Positions 29,226 through 37,423 of a stretch of 41,745 bases of DNA are shown piece after piece. How positions within the stretch are numbered: the first letter of the stretch is position 1; the number at the start of each line of letters is the position of its first letter. This DNA comes from a virus. The notes beneath the pieces were generated by a model. It made no database searches, was not told where the DNA came from, and saw only the letters and a program-made list of their open reading frames with translations. A program made the translations under genes and the position numbers. The DNA is taken from positions 1 through 41,745 of IMG/VR virus record IMGVR_UViG_3300046003_006714, one strand, 5' to 3'.

Positions 29226-30533
29226 ATGCCACAACCATCCGACTTTGTTGCTGCGCAAGCAGCCATGGCCACCGCTGCTGCTGCAGGAGGGGGGACGAAT
29301 CGACGCAACCTGATCGCCATCTTCCTCGGGGGTGGAAGTTGCGCGCACAACACCATCATCCCCAGGACGGGCGCCAACCGCACGTACTACGAAAGCGTGC
29401 GACCAGGCCTCGCCATTGCCAACAACTCGGCCACCGCGCTCGACGCCGACTGGCAACTTCACCCATCACTCACCGGGCTCAAGACCTTGTGGGATGCCGG
29501 CAGGCTGGCCATCGTGCGCAACATCGGGCCTCTGGTCTATCCCATCACGCGCGCCCAGTTTCTGGCGCAGGCCGTACAGGTTCCCGCCCAGCTCCATTCC
29601 CACTCGGACCAGCAGGACGTGTGGGAGACAGGAATCGGCAATCAGCCGGTAGCGGCCACCGGTTGGCTCGGGCGACTTGGAGAGTTGCTGACCCCGTTCA
29701 ACACAGGCACCGAAGTGTCACCGTTGATCAGCATGGCTGGCCCAACCGACACCTTCCGCGCCTTTGACATCCGATCTCTTGGCCTGGGCCCCAATGGCTT
29801 TGGCCTGAGGAATGGCGGGTTTCGCCTTGACGGCAACTTCCTGAACATCGCCGAGGATCTCTTCCAAGAGGTCGAGGCCGATGACCTTCTCGTGCAGGAA
29901 TACCTCGACACCCACAAGCGTGCAGTGATCGCTGGCAGCATCATCAACGCGGCTCGTGATGCTGCTGCCATCCCCACCAACATCCCGAACACAAGCCCGC
30001 TCGGGAACAACATGCGCTTCGTCATGCGCCTGGCGTCGCAACAGGCGACGCTGGCACAGCGCCGAACACTCTTTTTCATGGCGCACGGAGGCTATGACCA
30101 CCACGCCGACCAGTTGACTCTCGAAACGGGACGCTTCACTGAGCTGGATCCGGTGCTGCTCCAGGCCTACAACGCCTCGGTGAACTACGGAATCGCGGCC
30201 AACACCACCTTCGTGGTGTACAGCGAGTTTGGGCGAAGCCTGCGACAGAACGGATCCGGCTCAGACCATGGATGGGGCGGCCATGCGTTCGTGTTCGGCG
30301 GTGCAGTCCAAGGGGGCTGGTACGGCAACCCCTACTCGCTGAACCCGGCGGGCCCGGACATCGTGCGCGAACAGTGCCACATGATCCCGACGACACCCGT
30401 GGACTCGCTTATCGCGTCGCTGGCCAAGTGGATGGGGGTGCCTGATGCGGTGAGCGGCGGGGTGAACCCACTGAACCTGCTGGTGCCGAACCTGCCCAAC
30501 TTCCCCGTTCGGGATCTTGGGTTGTTCACATAG
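29226..30533 (+). CDS. DUF1501 family protein (alkaline phosphatase/sulfatase superfamily)
   Basis: Landmarks in 435 residues: Leu-His-Pro-Ser-Leu near 77, Gly-Arg-Leu-Ala-Ile-Val-Arg-Asn-Ile-Gly, Ser-His-Ser-Asp-Gln-Gln-Asp-Val-Trp-Glu-Thr-Gly, His287-Gly-Gly-Tyr-Asp-His-His293, Ser333-Glu-Phe-Gly-Arg and Asp347-His-Gly. These are the DUF1501 metal-binding positions (usually Gly-Gly-Trp-Asp-Thr-His). Bacterial members carry a twin-arginine signal and are exported; this one instead has an Ala-rich 25-residue N-terminus without twin arginines or hydrophobic core. Starts two bases after the DUF1800 stop. Likely a metal-dependent sulfate or phosphate ester hydrolase; substrate unknown. Confidence 0.9.
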   Translation: MPQPSDFVAAQAAMATAAAAGGGTNRRNLIAIFLGGGSCAHNTIIPRTGANRTYYESVRPGLAIANNSATALDADWQLHPSLTGLKTLWDAGRLAIVRNIGPLVYPITRAQFLAQAVQVPAQLHSHSDQQDVWETGIGNQPVAATGWLGRLGELLTPFNTGTEVSPLISMAGPTDTFRAFDIRSLGLGPNGFGLRNGGFRLDGNFLNIAEDLFQEVEADDLLVQEYLDTHKRAVIAGSIINAARDAAAIPTNIPNTSPLGNNMRFVMRLASQQATLAQRRTLFFMAHGGYDHHADQLTLETGRFTELDPVLLQAYNASVNYGIAANTTFVVYSEFGRSLRQNGSGSDHGWGGHAFVFGGAVQGGWYGNPYSLNPAGPDIVREQCHMIPTTPVDSLIASLAKWMGVPDAVSGGVNPLNLLVPNLPNFPVRDLGLFT

Positions 30534-30547
30534 CCGCTGGAGCACAG

Positions 30548-30952
30548 ATGAGCTACTACGTCGCAGGCTACATCCAGTCCGGCTACTTCGAGGGGGAGGA
30601 GACGGAGGCGGACGTTGTCACGCCGGCAGACAGCGCCTCGCCGGCGACGGTCTCGTCGAGCAATGCGGTGCAGACCTTCCGTGCCAACGCGGAGGGAGCC
30701 GTCGGCGGGGCGACCGTCACGTCCACGGTAGCGACGGCCGGTCATGGGGGATTCGTACAGCCGGCCGACTCGGACTCCGGCAGTTCCGTGACGGCGTCGA
30801 GTGCAACGCAAACGCTTCCAGCTTCGCCCGCGAGTTGTTTTGCTGGAGCGCTGGTCACCCAGTCCCGCGCGCTGGTATTGAACCGCGAAATCACCTATCC
30901 CGTGGCGGTCTATCCCGACACGTTGCAAAGCGCCGAATACCAAGGGCAGTGA
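30548..30952 (+). CDS. Hypothetical low-complexity virion protein (134 aa)
   Basis: GGAG lies about six bases before the ATG. The first 15 residues (Ser-Tyr-Tyr-Val-Ala-Gly-Tyr-Ile-Gln-Ser-Gly-Tyr-Phe) are aromatic; the middle is a low-complexity Ala/Ser/Thr/Val stretch (30-95). Likely an extended tail or fibre-linking protein. Not assigned. Confidence 0.55.
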   Translation: MSYYVAGYIQSGYFEGEETEADVVTPADSASPATVSSSNAVQTFRANAEGAVGGATVTSTVATAGHGGFVQPADSDSGSSVTASSATQTLPASPASCFAGALVTQSRALVLNREITYPVAVYPDTLQSAEYQGQ

Positions 30953-30959
30953 GGACACC

Positions 30960-31256
30960 ATGGCAATCCTTCAAACCTTCGAAATGCAGCCCGGCGAGGT
31001 CAAGGGCTGGTCGATCTCCTTTGCCAAGTATCTGGCCCGCACCGGGGACAGTGCACGACCGACAACCCCGATCGAATATTTGGTGCCCGAGGGGATCACG
31101 CTGGTCGCAGCGATGTGGGTCGACGAAGGCGGCTATCTCAAATTCTTCGTGTCCAGCCCGCTCAAGGCCAAGACCTACAAGCTGACGTTCTGGCTGAACA
31201 CCACGGGTGGCGAGCGACTCGAGGCCGACGTCAAGGTCAAGGTCAAGGACTACTGA
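30960..31256 (+). CDS. Fibre-tail adaptor-like protein (98 aa)
   Basis: The product is a small beta-sandwich with Gly-Trp-Ser-Ile-Ser-Phe-Ala-Lys-Tyr-Leu-Ala near the N-terminus, Gly-Ile-Thr-Leu-Val-Ala, Ala-Lys-Thr-Tyr-Lys-Leu-Thr-Phe-Trp-Leu-Asn-Thr-Thr-Gly-Gly-Glu-Arg and a final Val-Lys-Val-Lys. This order resembles phage fibre-tail adaptor proteins (Gp77-like) that sit in front of the fibre or lysis genes. Pattern-based, moderate confidence. Confidence 0.6.
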   Translation: MAILQTFEMQPGEVKGWSISFAKYLARTGDSARPTTPIEYLVPEGITLVAAMWVDEGGYLKFFVSSPLKAKTYKLTFWLNTTGGERLEADVKVKVKDY

Positions 31257-31302
31257 CCGGCCACACCCAGCACCCAACCCACTGAACTAGGACCACTGCG
31301 CC

Positions 31303-31722
31303 ATGCCGGAACCAACGACCACCACCACCATTGCGGCGACGACGCTGTCGGCCGCGGGAATCACCGTACCGCCGCTGGTGCTGCTGGGCGTGAACCTGGG
31401 CCTGCGCCCCGACGTCCTCATGGCCGGCTTCGCGGGCGCGATCGTGGCCATCGTGCTGCTCGCAAGCGTCCCGCAGGAGGGCGACACCTGGAAGCACCTG
31501 CTGCGCACCACCCTGCGGCGCATGTTTGTCTCGGTCGCGTCGGCGCTGACGGCGGGCTACCTGACGCCGCTGCTCATGCTGCCGGCGGCCAACCCACATG
31601 AGGCCATCGTGTTGGGCACGGCCTTCGCCATCGGCGCTGGCGCGCAGCGGTATCTGCGCAAGACGCTGGACCGCATCACGCCGCCGACCCTCGATCGCAA
31701 CGAACAGGGAGATGCCCGATGA
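31303..31722 (+). CDS. Holin-like membrane protein 1
   Basis: 139 residues; three hydrophobic helices at about 20-38, 40-56 and 80-100, with a basic C-terminus (Leu-Arg-Lys-Thr-Leu-Asp-Arg). Its place just before a second membrane protein and the endolysin fits a holin. It is a candidate only, because holins share topology rather than sequence. Stop overlaps the next ATG. Confidence 0.65.
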   Translation: MPEPTTTTTIAATTLSAAGITVPPLVLLGVNLGLRPDVLMAGFAGAIVAIVLLASVPQEGDTWKHLLRTTLRRMFVSVASALTAGYLTPLLMLPAANPHEAIVLGTAFAIGAGAQRYLRKTLDRITPPTLDRNEQGDAR

Positions 31723-32048
31723 GCGCCACCGCCGCCATGCACCTCGTTTTGATCATTTCGGCCCTGGTGGTCATGGCCGAGGCGCTGAACAAGCTGGAGC
31801 GCTGCGCACCGTTCGCGCCAGGTCTCACGCCGCACCAGCGGCTCGTGGATGGCCTGAAGTCGCTCGCATGGGCCCTGCTGGCGCTGGGCGCCGGCGGCGC
31901 GATCGCCGGGCCAGTGCTGCCGTACCTCAGTGGCGTGCCTACGTGGATGGCCCACGTACTGCGCTTCGAGCACCCGACCCTGGATCACGTCGTCGTGATG
32001 CTGGGCTTTGCCATCCTGATCATTCGCACGCGCGTGAAGGAGGGATGA
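31719..32048 (+). CDS. Holin-like membrane protein 2
   Basis: 109 residues with hydrophobic helices at about 6-22, 47-70 and 90-105. Directly before the endolysin and coupled to both neighbours. With the preceding protein it may form a holin/antiholin pair; which one kills is undecided. Confidence 0.65.
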   Translation: MSATAAMHLVLIISALVVMAEALNKLERCAPFAPGLTPHQRLVDGLKSLAWALLALGAGGAIAGPVLPYLSGVPTWMAHVLRFEHPTLDHVVVMLGFAILIIRTRVKEG

Positions 32049-32050
32049 CC

Positions 32051-32695
32051 ATGGTTGAACTCACCGTCGAGACCCTGCAGCGCGCCACCGGATCCACCCA
32101 GGAGAACGCCGAAAAGTACCTGCCTTTCCTCAAAGGCACGTGCAAGGCTTACGAGATCACCACGCCGCGCCGCGTGACCGGGTTTCTCTCGCAAATCGGT
32201 GTGGAGTCGGAGAACCTGGCCACCATCGAAGAGAACCTGAACTACTCGGTGGAGTCGCTGCTGACGAAATTCGGCCGCCACCGCATCAGCGAGTCCGACT
32301 GCCACCTGTACGGGCGCAAGCCTGGCCAGCCGGCCAACCGCCAGATGATCGCCAACCTGCTCTACGGCGGCCCTTGGGGCTTGAAGGAGCTCGGCAACAA
32401 GAACCCGGGCGATGGCTGGAGATACCGTGGGCGCGGCTTGAAGCAGCTCACCGGCCTGGACAACTATGCGCGCTGCGGCCACGCCCTGCGCGAGGACTTC
32501 GTGGGCCAGCCCGAGCGCCTGCTGATGCCGGTCAACGCTGCGCTGTCCGCTGGCTGGTTCTGGGCATCGAAGAACCTCAACGCGCTGGCCGACAAGGGCG
32601 ACATCCGGGCGCTGACGAAGGAGGTCAACGGCGGCTACACGGCTCTGGACCGTCGCATTGCACTCTGGCACACCGGCCTGGAGGTCTTCGCATGA
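32051..32695 (+). CDS. Endolysin, GH19 chitinase-like
   Basis: The 214-residue product matches GH19-type phage endolysins: Phe-Leu-Ser-Gln-Ile-Gly-Val-Glu52-Ser-Glu at the catalytic helix, Glu61, Ala-Asn-Leu-Leu-Tyr-Gly-Gly, Gly-Asp-Gly-Trp-Arg-Tyr-Arg-Gly-Arg-Gly-Leu-Lys-Gln-Leu-Thr-Gly and Asn-Ala-Ala-Leu-Ser-Ala-Gly-Trp-Phe-Trp. It cuts peptidoglycan sugar chains. No secretion signal, so holin-dependent. ATG 32051 is preferred over 32045 (which gives an ATGA overlap) because AGGAGG is only one base before 32045 but seven before 32051. Confidence 0.9.
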   Translation: MVELTVETLQRATGSTQENAEKYLPFLKGTCKAYEITTPRRVTGFLSQIGVESENLATIEENLNYSVESLLTKFGRHRISESDCHLYGRKPGQPANRQMIANLLYGGPWGLKELGNKNPGDGWRYRGRGLKQLTGLDNYARCGHALREDFVGQPERLLMPVNAALSAGWFWASKNLNALADKGDIRALTKEVNGGYTALDRRIALWHTGLEVFA

Positions 32696-33246
32696 CACGC
32701 CTGCTCGGCCTCATTCCTTTCTGGGGGTGGCTGCTCGTTGCCGCCGCGATCGCTGCCGCATTCGGCGGCCTCTCCATGGCGCTGGTGAACGAGCGCGCCG
32801 CTCACAAGACCACGATCGCCAACCACGCACTTGAGGTGGCCGCATCCACCGCTCTGGCGCTCAAGCAGTCCGAGAACAACCGAAAACTCGAAGGAGATCT
32901 CCGTGAAGCCCAAGCCATCAACACAGCCCTGGTTCAGTCCCTTGAAGATGCTCTTGACGGTGCTCGTGGCGCTGCTGATCGTTCTGCTGTGGGGCTGCGG
33001 AACGCCACCGCAGCCGCTGCAGCCCGCGCCCGTTCAGGGTGTAAGGCCGCCACCCCTGTCGGAGAAGGCCCGGCAGCCGGCGACCCCATCGGAGTGCTTG
33101 CCGACGTGCTTGGACGGGCTGACGCGCGAGCGCAGTTCCTGGGAGACCTCGCTGATCGGCGCGGGATTGCCGGTGCCGCCTGTGAACTCGAATACGACGC
33201 CGTCTACCGGGCGCTGACCTCGCCCACCACTGGAGCACAACCATGA
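32692..33246 (+). CDS. Rz: i-spanin (Rz-like)
   Basis: An N-terminal transmembrane anchor (about residues 8-30) followed by a long, Ala/Glu/Gln-rich periplasmic coiled coil (35-120) with two late cysteines: the Rz design. It spans the periplasm to meet Rz1 and disrupt the outer membrane after endolysin action. 184 residues, ATGA overlap with the endolysin. Rz1 is embedded in the +1 frame at 32903-33217. Confidence 0.8.
   Translation: MTRLLGLIPFWGWLLVAAAIAAAFGGLSMALVNERAAHKTTIANHALEVAASTALALKQSENNRKLEGDLREAQAINTALVQSLEDALDGARGAADRSAVGLRNATAAAAARARSGCKAATPVGEGPAAGDPIGVLADVLGRADARAQFLGDLADRRGIAGAACELEYDAVYRALTSPTTGAQP
32903..33217 (+). CDS. Rz1: o-spanin (Rz1-like lipoprotein), embedded in Rz
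   Basis: Starts with GTG, six bases after AAGGAG, in another frame inside Rz. The 104-residue product has a hydrophobic signal helix (Leu17-Leu29) ending in the lipobox Leu-Leu-Trp-Gly-Cys32, then a Pro-rich mature part (Pro-Pro-Gln-Pro-Leu-Gln-Pro-Ala-Pro, and Pro-Pro-Pro-Leu), as in lambda Rz1. Nested position, ribosome site and lipobox together make this a real gene. The longer in-frame ATG at 32831 lies too far upstream of the signal. Confidence 0.82.
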   Translation: MKPKPSTQPWFSPLKMLLTVLVALLIVLLWGCGTPPQPLQPAPVQGVRPPPLSEKARQPATPSECLPTCLDGLTRERSSWETSLIGAGLPVPPVNSNTTPSTGR

Positions 33247-33710
33247 CCGAGATCTTCGCCTTCTTCCAAGCCCTGGACCTGTCGTGGCTGTGGTCCATCG
33301 TGCAGGTGCTGCAGTCGCTGGGCATCTTCTGGCCCACGGTCTGGAACGGCCTGAAATTTGCCTTCTACCTGTGGTGCTTCTGGGTTCTGTTCGTTGCCGC
33401 CATGGGTGTTTACCGCGTGCACCGCGATGGCGGGCTCAAGAAGGCCACCACCTCAGTGTTTCACCGGGGGCTGGCCATGTCGCTGGTGGCTGTCGCTGTC
33501 ACAGTCGATTTCATCAGCCAGTACACCGTGGCGCCAATCGCCTTCTGGGACTGGCCGAAAAAGGGCGAGCACCTCGTCACCGACCGCCTGCAGCGCTACA
33601 TCAAGACCAACATCAGCCCCAAGCGCGTGGCCTTCGCCAAGTGGCTTTGCCACCTGCTGGACCCGTATGACCCCCGGGGCTACCACTGCATTCGACGGAG
33701 CCTGCCATGA
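33243..33710 (+). CDS. Membrane protein after the spanins (155 aa)
   Basis: At least two hydrophobic segments (about residues 15-35 and 38-58), a third near 75-95, rich in Trp, Phe and Tyr, then a Lys/Arg tail. Linked by ATGA to Rz and to the collar protein. It is not a standard holin but lies in the lysis block; a role in membrane disruption, timing or superinfection is possible. Confidence 0.65.
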   Translation: MTEIFAFFQALDLSWLWSIVQVLQSLGIFWPTVWNGLKFAFYLWCFWVLFVAAMGVYRVHRDGGLKKATTSVFHRGLAMSLVAVAVTVDFISQYTVAPIAFWDWPKKGEHLVTDRLQRYIKTNISPKRVAFAKWLCHLLDPYDPRGYHCIRRSLP

Positions 33711-34699
33711 GCCAAAGATTCTCCAACAACGCGCGCTCGCGCCTGGTCGGTGCGCTGAACAACTCGGCCACCACCTTCACGATCGAGTCGGCCACCGCCG
33801 ACACCTTCCCGGTGGCCAACACCACGAACTGGGTTACGCCTCTGAACTGGTTCAAGGCGACGATCCAGAACAGTCTCGGCCAGGTGGAGATCGTGCGGGT
33901 GGGCACGCGCGGGCTTGGCAGCGGGATCTTCGGCAACGTGCTGCGCGGCCAGGACGGCACCACCGCAATTGCCTTCGATGCAGGCGCCGTGGTGGGCTTG
34001 CGGGTGACGGCCGAGGACATCGAGGCCGCATTGGCGCTGCTGGAGGAAAACAACACATTCAGCGGCGACAACAACTTCAGCGGCGACAACACCCACAGTG
34101 GACAAAGCGACTTCACTGGTGAGATGCGGCAGAACGGCGCACAGGTGCGCACGGTTCCCGTGGGCGGCATCATCATGTACGACGGCTTGATCGCCGACAT
34201 CCCTGCCGGATGGCAGCTCTGCGATGGCACCAACGGCACGCCGGACATGCGGAACCGGTTTGTGATTGGCGCCATGGTTGATGCATCGGGCGAAGCCCAA
34301 ACCACGATCACTGGCGCTCCGACGAAGACGGGAGGGTCAAAGGATGCGATCGTTGTTGCGCACGCACACGGCGTGAACATCACGTCCGGCAACATGAGTG
34401 CAGACCACACCCACTCCGGTGCAACGGCGTCTGCTGGCGTCCATGCCCACTCGGTGCAGTACGCATCGGGCTCGAACACTGGTAGCTCGTATCCGTCACG
34501 GCTCTCTGAATCGGGCCTGACGAATGTCCCCACGGCCGCTGATGGTGCGCACTCCCACAGTTTCACCACCGGTGGATCTTCCGCCAATCACAGCCACCCT
34601 GTGATCGGAAACACGGCATCGACTGGAGCGTCTGGCACCAACGCCAATCTGGTGCCGTACTACGCGCTTGCTTACATCAAGTGCATGCCATACGTATGA
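33707..34699 (+). CDS. Tail fibre / collar protein with His-x-His motifs
   Basis: 330 residues. The N-terminal part (1-140) is beta-rich with a short repeat (Phe-Ser-Gly-Asp-Asn, residues about 117-135), followed by Val-Gly-Gly-Ile-Ile-Met-Tyr-Asp-Gly and Gly-Trp-Gln-Leu-Cys-Asp-Gly-Thr-Asn-Gly (about 150-175), the phage collar signature. The C-terminal half has five His-x-His pairs (His-Ala-His, His-Thr-His, His-Ala-His, His-Ser-His, His-Ser-His), as in phage fibre tips that bind metal ions, for example T4 gp37. A receptor-binding or baseplate-collar role is expected. ATGA overlaps on both sides. Confidence 0.85.
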   Translation: MSQRFSNNARSRLVGALNNSATTFTIESATADTFPVANTTNWVTPLNWFKATIQNSLGQVEIVRVGTRGLGSGIFGNVLRGQDGTTAIAFDAGAVVGLRVTAEDIEAALALLEENNTFSGDNNFSGDNTHSGQSDFTGEMRQNGAQVRTVPVGGIIMYDGLIADIPAGWQLCDGTNGTPDMRNRFVIGAMVDASGEAQTTITGAPTKTGGSKDAIVVAHAHGVNITSGNMSADHTHSGATASAGVHAHSVQYASGSNTGSSYPSRLSESGLTNVPTAADGAHSHSFTTGGSSANHSHPVIGNTASTGASGTNANLVPYYALAYIKCMPYV

Positions 34700-36720
34700 C
34701 CGTCATTGCCATCAACGGATACCGGGGCGCGGTCCCGCGCTTCAGCGATCGGCTTCTCAAGCCGAACCAGGCGCAGCGCGCGCGCAACTGCCGGATCACG
34801 TCGGGACGTCTGGACCCAATCCGTGGGCTCGGCCCGGTGTTCACGTCGGACCTGGAAGAAGAGATCAGCACGATGTACCGCTACCGGCACTACGTGGGTG
34901 GCGCGCCGCTGGACAACTGGCTGATCTGGGCGGCTGATGTCGATGTCGAACTCTCGCCCCTGGCCAACGACCCGCGCGGTGTTTTCTACTTCACGTCGGA
35001 CGAGTTTGAGCCCCGGGTTTCGGCCTACGCGCAGGCGATCGCAGGTGCTGCCTACCCCGATGCATGGTTCGCGCTGGGCGTGCCCAGCCCTACCGTGAAG
35101 CCGGCGGTTTCTGCCAGCGGTGGGTCCGGGACCGACGAAGACCGCAGCTATGCCTACACCTTTGTGACCGCATGGGGCGAGGAGTCCGGGCCCAGCCCGG
35201 CATCTGACATCGAAACCGGAAAGCCGGATGGTACGTGGGCGCTGAGCGCCATGCAGACCGCGCCTCCCAACAGCGGCACGGTGGTGGCAGCGCTTCCCAA
35301 CACGCCGGCCAGCGGCTTTGCACGGGTCGAGCTCGACACCGTGTTCGGCCTGGCGGTGCACGAGGAGGTCGAGTTTGCCGCCGTGGGCGGCATGACCGCG
35401 CTCAACGGCCGCCACCGCATCGTGTCGATCGACACCGCGAACGACCGCATTGTCGTGGCGCTCGTCACGGCCGCTGCCTACACCAGTGGCGGCACCTGGA
35501 CGCGCACCTCGCCCCTGAACACGGCGGGCATGACCAAACGCATCTACCGCACCGCCGGCACGAACCCCGCCTTTCTTTTCGTGGCCGAGATCCCGGTAGC
35601 CGACACCACCTACAACGACACGATCGCGCCCACGTTGGTCGCCGAGCCCATCCAGACCGCAGCCACGCTGCCGCCGCCCAAGAACCTGACATGCCTCAAG
35701 GCGCTGCCCAATGGCTGCTTGGTGGGCCTGTCGGGCAACGAGCTGTGTCTGAGCGACCCCTACATGCCGTATTCGTGGCCGATCAGCAACCGCTACAGCT
35801 TCAGCGGGCGCGGCGTCGAGCTGGTGATCGCGGGCAACTCCGTGATCGTGCTCACCGACAGTTTCCCGATCCTCTTCACGGGCAGCGACCCCGAGGTCAT
35901 GAGCCCGAGCACGATCGAGACCTATGCGCCGTGCGTGTCAAAGCGCGGTGTCGTCAACGTGGGTGGCGGCGGCCTGTATCCCAGCTTCGACGGTCTGTGG
36001 CTCGTCACGCCAGGTGGTGCCAGAAAGCTCACCCAGGACCTCTACCGGGAGAACGAATGGCGCGCCCTGAACCCGGCCAGCTTCGATGCCGAGTTCTTCG
36101 ACGGCCAGTACTACGCGCAGTACTCGCTCGGCGGCACACGCACCCTGATCTGGGTGCTCGACATCGCGGAGCCCGATGGCGCCCTTGAGATTGACGAGCA
36201 GGTCAGCGCCCTGCACAAGAACAAGTACGACGGCAAGTTGTACGTGGCCCAGGGCGCGCGCATCTTCGAGTGGGATGCCAACGACGGCTTCCGCTACGAG
36301 TCGGACTGGCAGAGCAAGGTGTTCCAGCTCGGCAAGCCAACGACGTTCAACTGCGCGCAGGTTTTCGCCGACTTCGACGAGATCGTGCCGATCGACACCT
36401 CGCAGCAAGCGTCGAATGCCGCGCTGCAGGCCTTGCCGATGATGGGCGGCGGTCAGATTGCGGGCCTCGAACTCAACGTGGCGGAGATCAACGGGTCGCT
36501 CCTCGTGCCGGTGACACCCCAGAGCCAGCGCAAGGTGCAGTTCACGCTGTACGAGAAGGACACGCCGATCTACACCACCCTGGTGGGCAGCCAGAAGCCG
36601 TTTCGCCTGCCCACGGGGTACAAGGCCGAACTGTTTTCGATCCAGCTCGCGGCTTCGGTGCCGACCTACTCGGTCGCGGTGGCCACCTCGATGCAGGAAC
36701 TCAAGACGGTGGCGCCATGA
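34696..36720 (+). CDS. Large tail protein, nozzle/stabilisation-like
   Basis: 674 residues, starting Met-Thr-Val-Ile-Ala-Ile-Asn-Gly-Tyr-Arg-Gly and carrying Lys-Pro-Asn-Gln-Ala-Gln-Arg-Ala-Arg-Asn-Cys, Gly-Arg-Leu-Asp-Pro-Ile-Arg-Gly-Leu (about residues 25-45). The remaining sequence is beta-rich with repeated Gly-Leu-Tyr-Pro-Ser-Phe-Asp-Gly-Leu-Trp-type blades near 420. This fits propeller-type tail nozzle or stabilisation proteins (P22 gp10/T7 gp12-like in role) that close the head. Specific assignment is by layout, not a clear match. Confidence 0.6.
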   Translation: MTVIAINGYRGAVPRFSDRLLKPNQAQRARNCRITSGRLDPIRGLGPVFTSDLEEEISTMYRYRHYVGGAPLDNWLIWAADVDVELSPLANDPRGVFYFTSDEFEPRVSAYAQAIAGAAYPDAWFALGVPSPTVKPAVSASGGSGTDEDRSYAYTFVTAWGEESGPSPASDIETGKPDGTWALSAMQTAPPNSGTVVAALPNTPASGFARVELDTVFGLAVHEEVEFAAVGGMTALNGRHRIVSIDTANDRIVVALVTAAAYTSGGTWTRTSPLNTAGMTKRIYRTAGTNPAFLFVAEIPVADTTYNDTIAPTLVAEPIQTAATLPPPKNLTCLKALPNGCLVGLSGNELCLSDPYMPYSWPISNRYSFSGRGVELVIAGNSVIVLTDSFPILFTGSDPEVMSPSTIETYAPCVSKRGVVNVGGGGLYPSFDGLWLVTPGGARKLTQDLYRENEWRALNPASFDAEFFDGQYYAQYSLGGTRTLIWVLDIAEPDGALEIDEQVSALHKNKYDGKLYVAQGARIFEWDANDGFRYESDWQSKVFQLGKPTTFNCAQVFADFDEIVPIDTSQQASNAALQALPMMGGGQIAGLELNVAEINGSLLVPVTPQSQRKVQFTLYEKDTPIYTTLVGSQKPFRLPTGYKAELFSIQLAASVPTYSVAVATSMQELKTVAP

Positions 36721-36923
36721 AGAAGGCCGCACTCGAAACGCCGAGGACTGGTGACAGCGCACTGGACCGATTCCTTGCTGCGACAAAGCAGAACCTCGAC
36801 CAGATCACTGGCCAGACCAAGACCTCAAGGTACCTGGCGCCGCTTCCCGCCACCGCAACTCTGGCCCAGGTAATCGAGCGGGTGAATGCGATCGCCGAGC
36901 GTATCCAGAGCGATCCGTCATGA
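36717..36923 (+). CDS. Small hypothetical protein (68 aa)
   Basis: Basic start, helical C-terminus (Ala-Gln-Val-Ile-Glu-Arg-Val-Asn-Ala-Ile-Ala-Glu). ATGA overlaps on both sides. Not recognised; a small tail-assembly or chaperone protein is possible. Confidence 0.6.
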   Translation: MKKAALETPRTGDSALDRFLAATKQNLDQITGQTKTSRYLAPLPATATLAQVIERVNAIAERIQSDPS

Positions 36924-37423
36924 GCGCCACACCCCCCTGGGAGACCTACACCGAGGCCGGCTTGCTGGAGCTGCTGTGCGGCAACGAGGACGCCGTGCGC
37001 TTCGTGGTCGATATCGCGCAGTGCTCACATGCCTACGACGACCTCATTGACCGCGACAAGCCGGTGTCTGACGCTGTCGTTCACGGCTTGATGTGGAAGC
37101 TGCTGGTGTCGTTGCCCACCAACGCATTCTTCCGCCAGCACCAGGACACGCTGCGGCCCGTGATCATCACCGGCATCTTGAACTGGAAGGCGGCCACCGA
37201 CATGGAGGCCGGCGCCGACCTTGAAGAGCTGCACGTCTCCCACGCCTTGCGGTACGCGATCGCCGACATCGTACTGCTGTGCATGGCCATCCTCGGTGGC
37301 CACCAGTACGCCATGGCCAACGCGCGCCGCGCCCGCCTCATGGGTCAGTCCGACACCTGGGCTCACTACCTCGCCGAACACCCTCCAACGGAGCACAACC
37401 ATGCCGATCCGCACCAAGACTGA
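36920..37423 (+). CDS. Hypothetical helical protein (167 aa)
   Basis: Mostly helical with Cys, Trp and His residues (Asp-Ile-Ala-Gln-Cys-Ser-His-Ala-Tyr-Asp-Asp-Leu-Ile-Asp-Arg-Asp-Lys near residues 31-47), mildly hydrophobic (about 112-128). Coupled by ATGA to 36717. The next gene overlaps its end by 23 bases. Known in phages with this gene order only as a hypothetical protein. Confidence 0.65.
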   Translation: MSATPPWETYTEAGLLELLCGNEDAVRFVVDIAQCSHAYDDLIDRDKPVSDAVVHGLMWKLLVSLPTNAFFRQHQDTLRPVIITGILNWKAATDMEAGADLEELHVSHALRYAIADIVLLCMAILGGHQYAMANARRARLMGQSDTWAHYLAEHPPTEHNHADPHQD

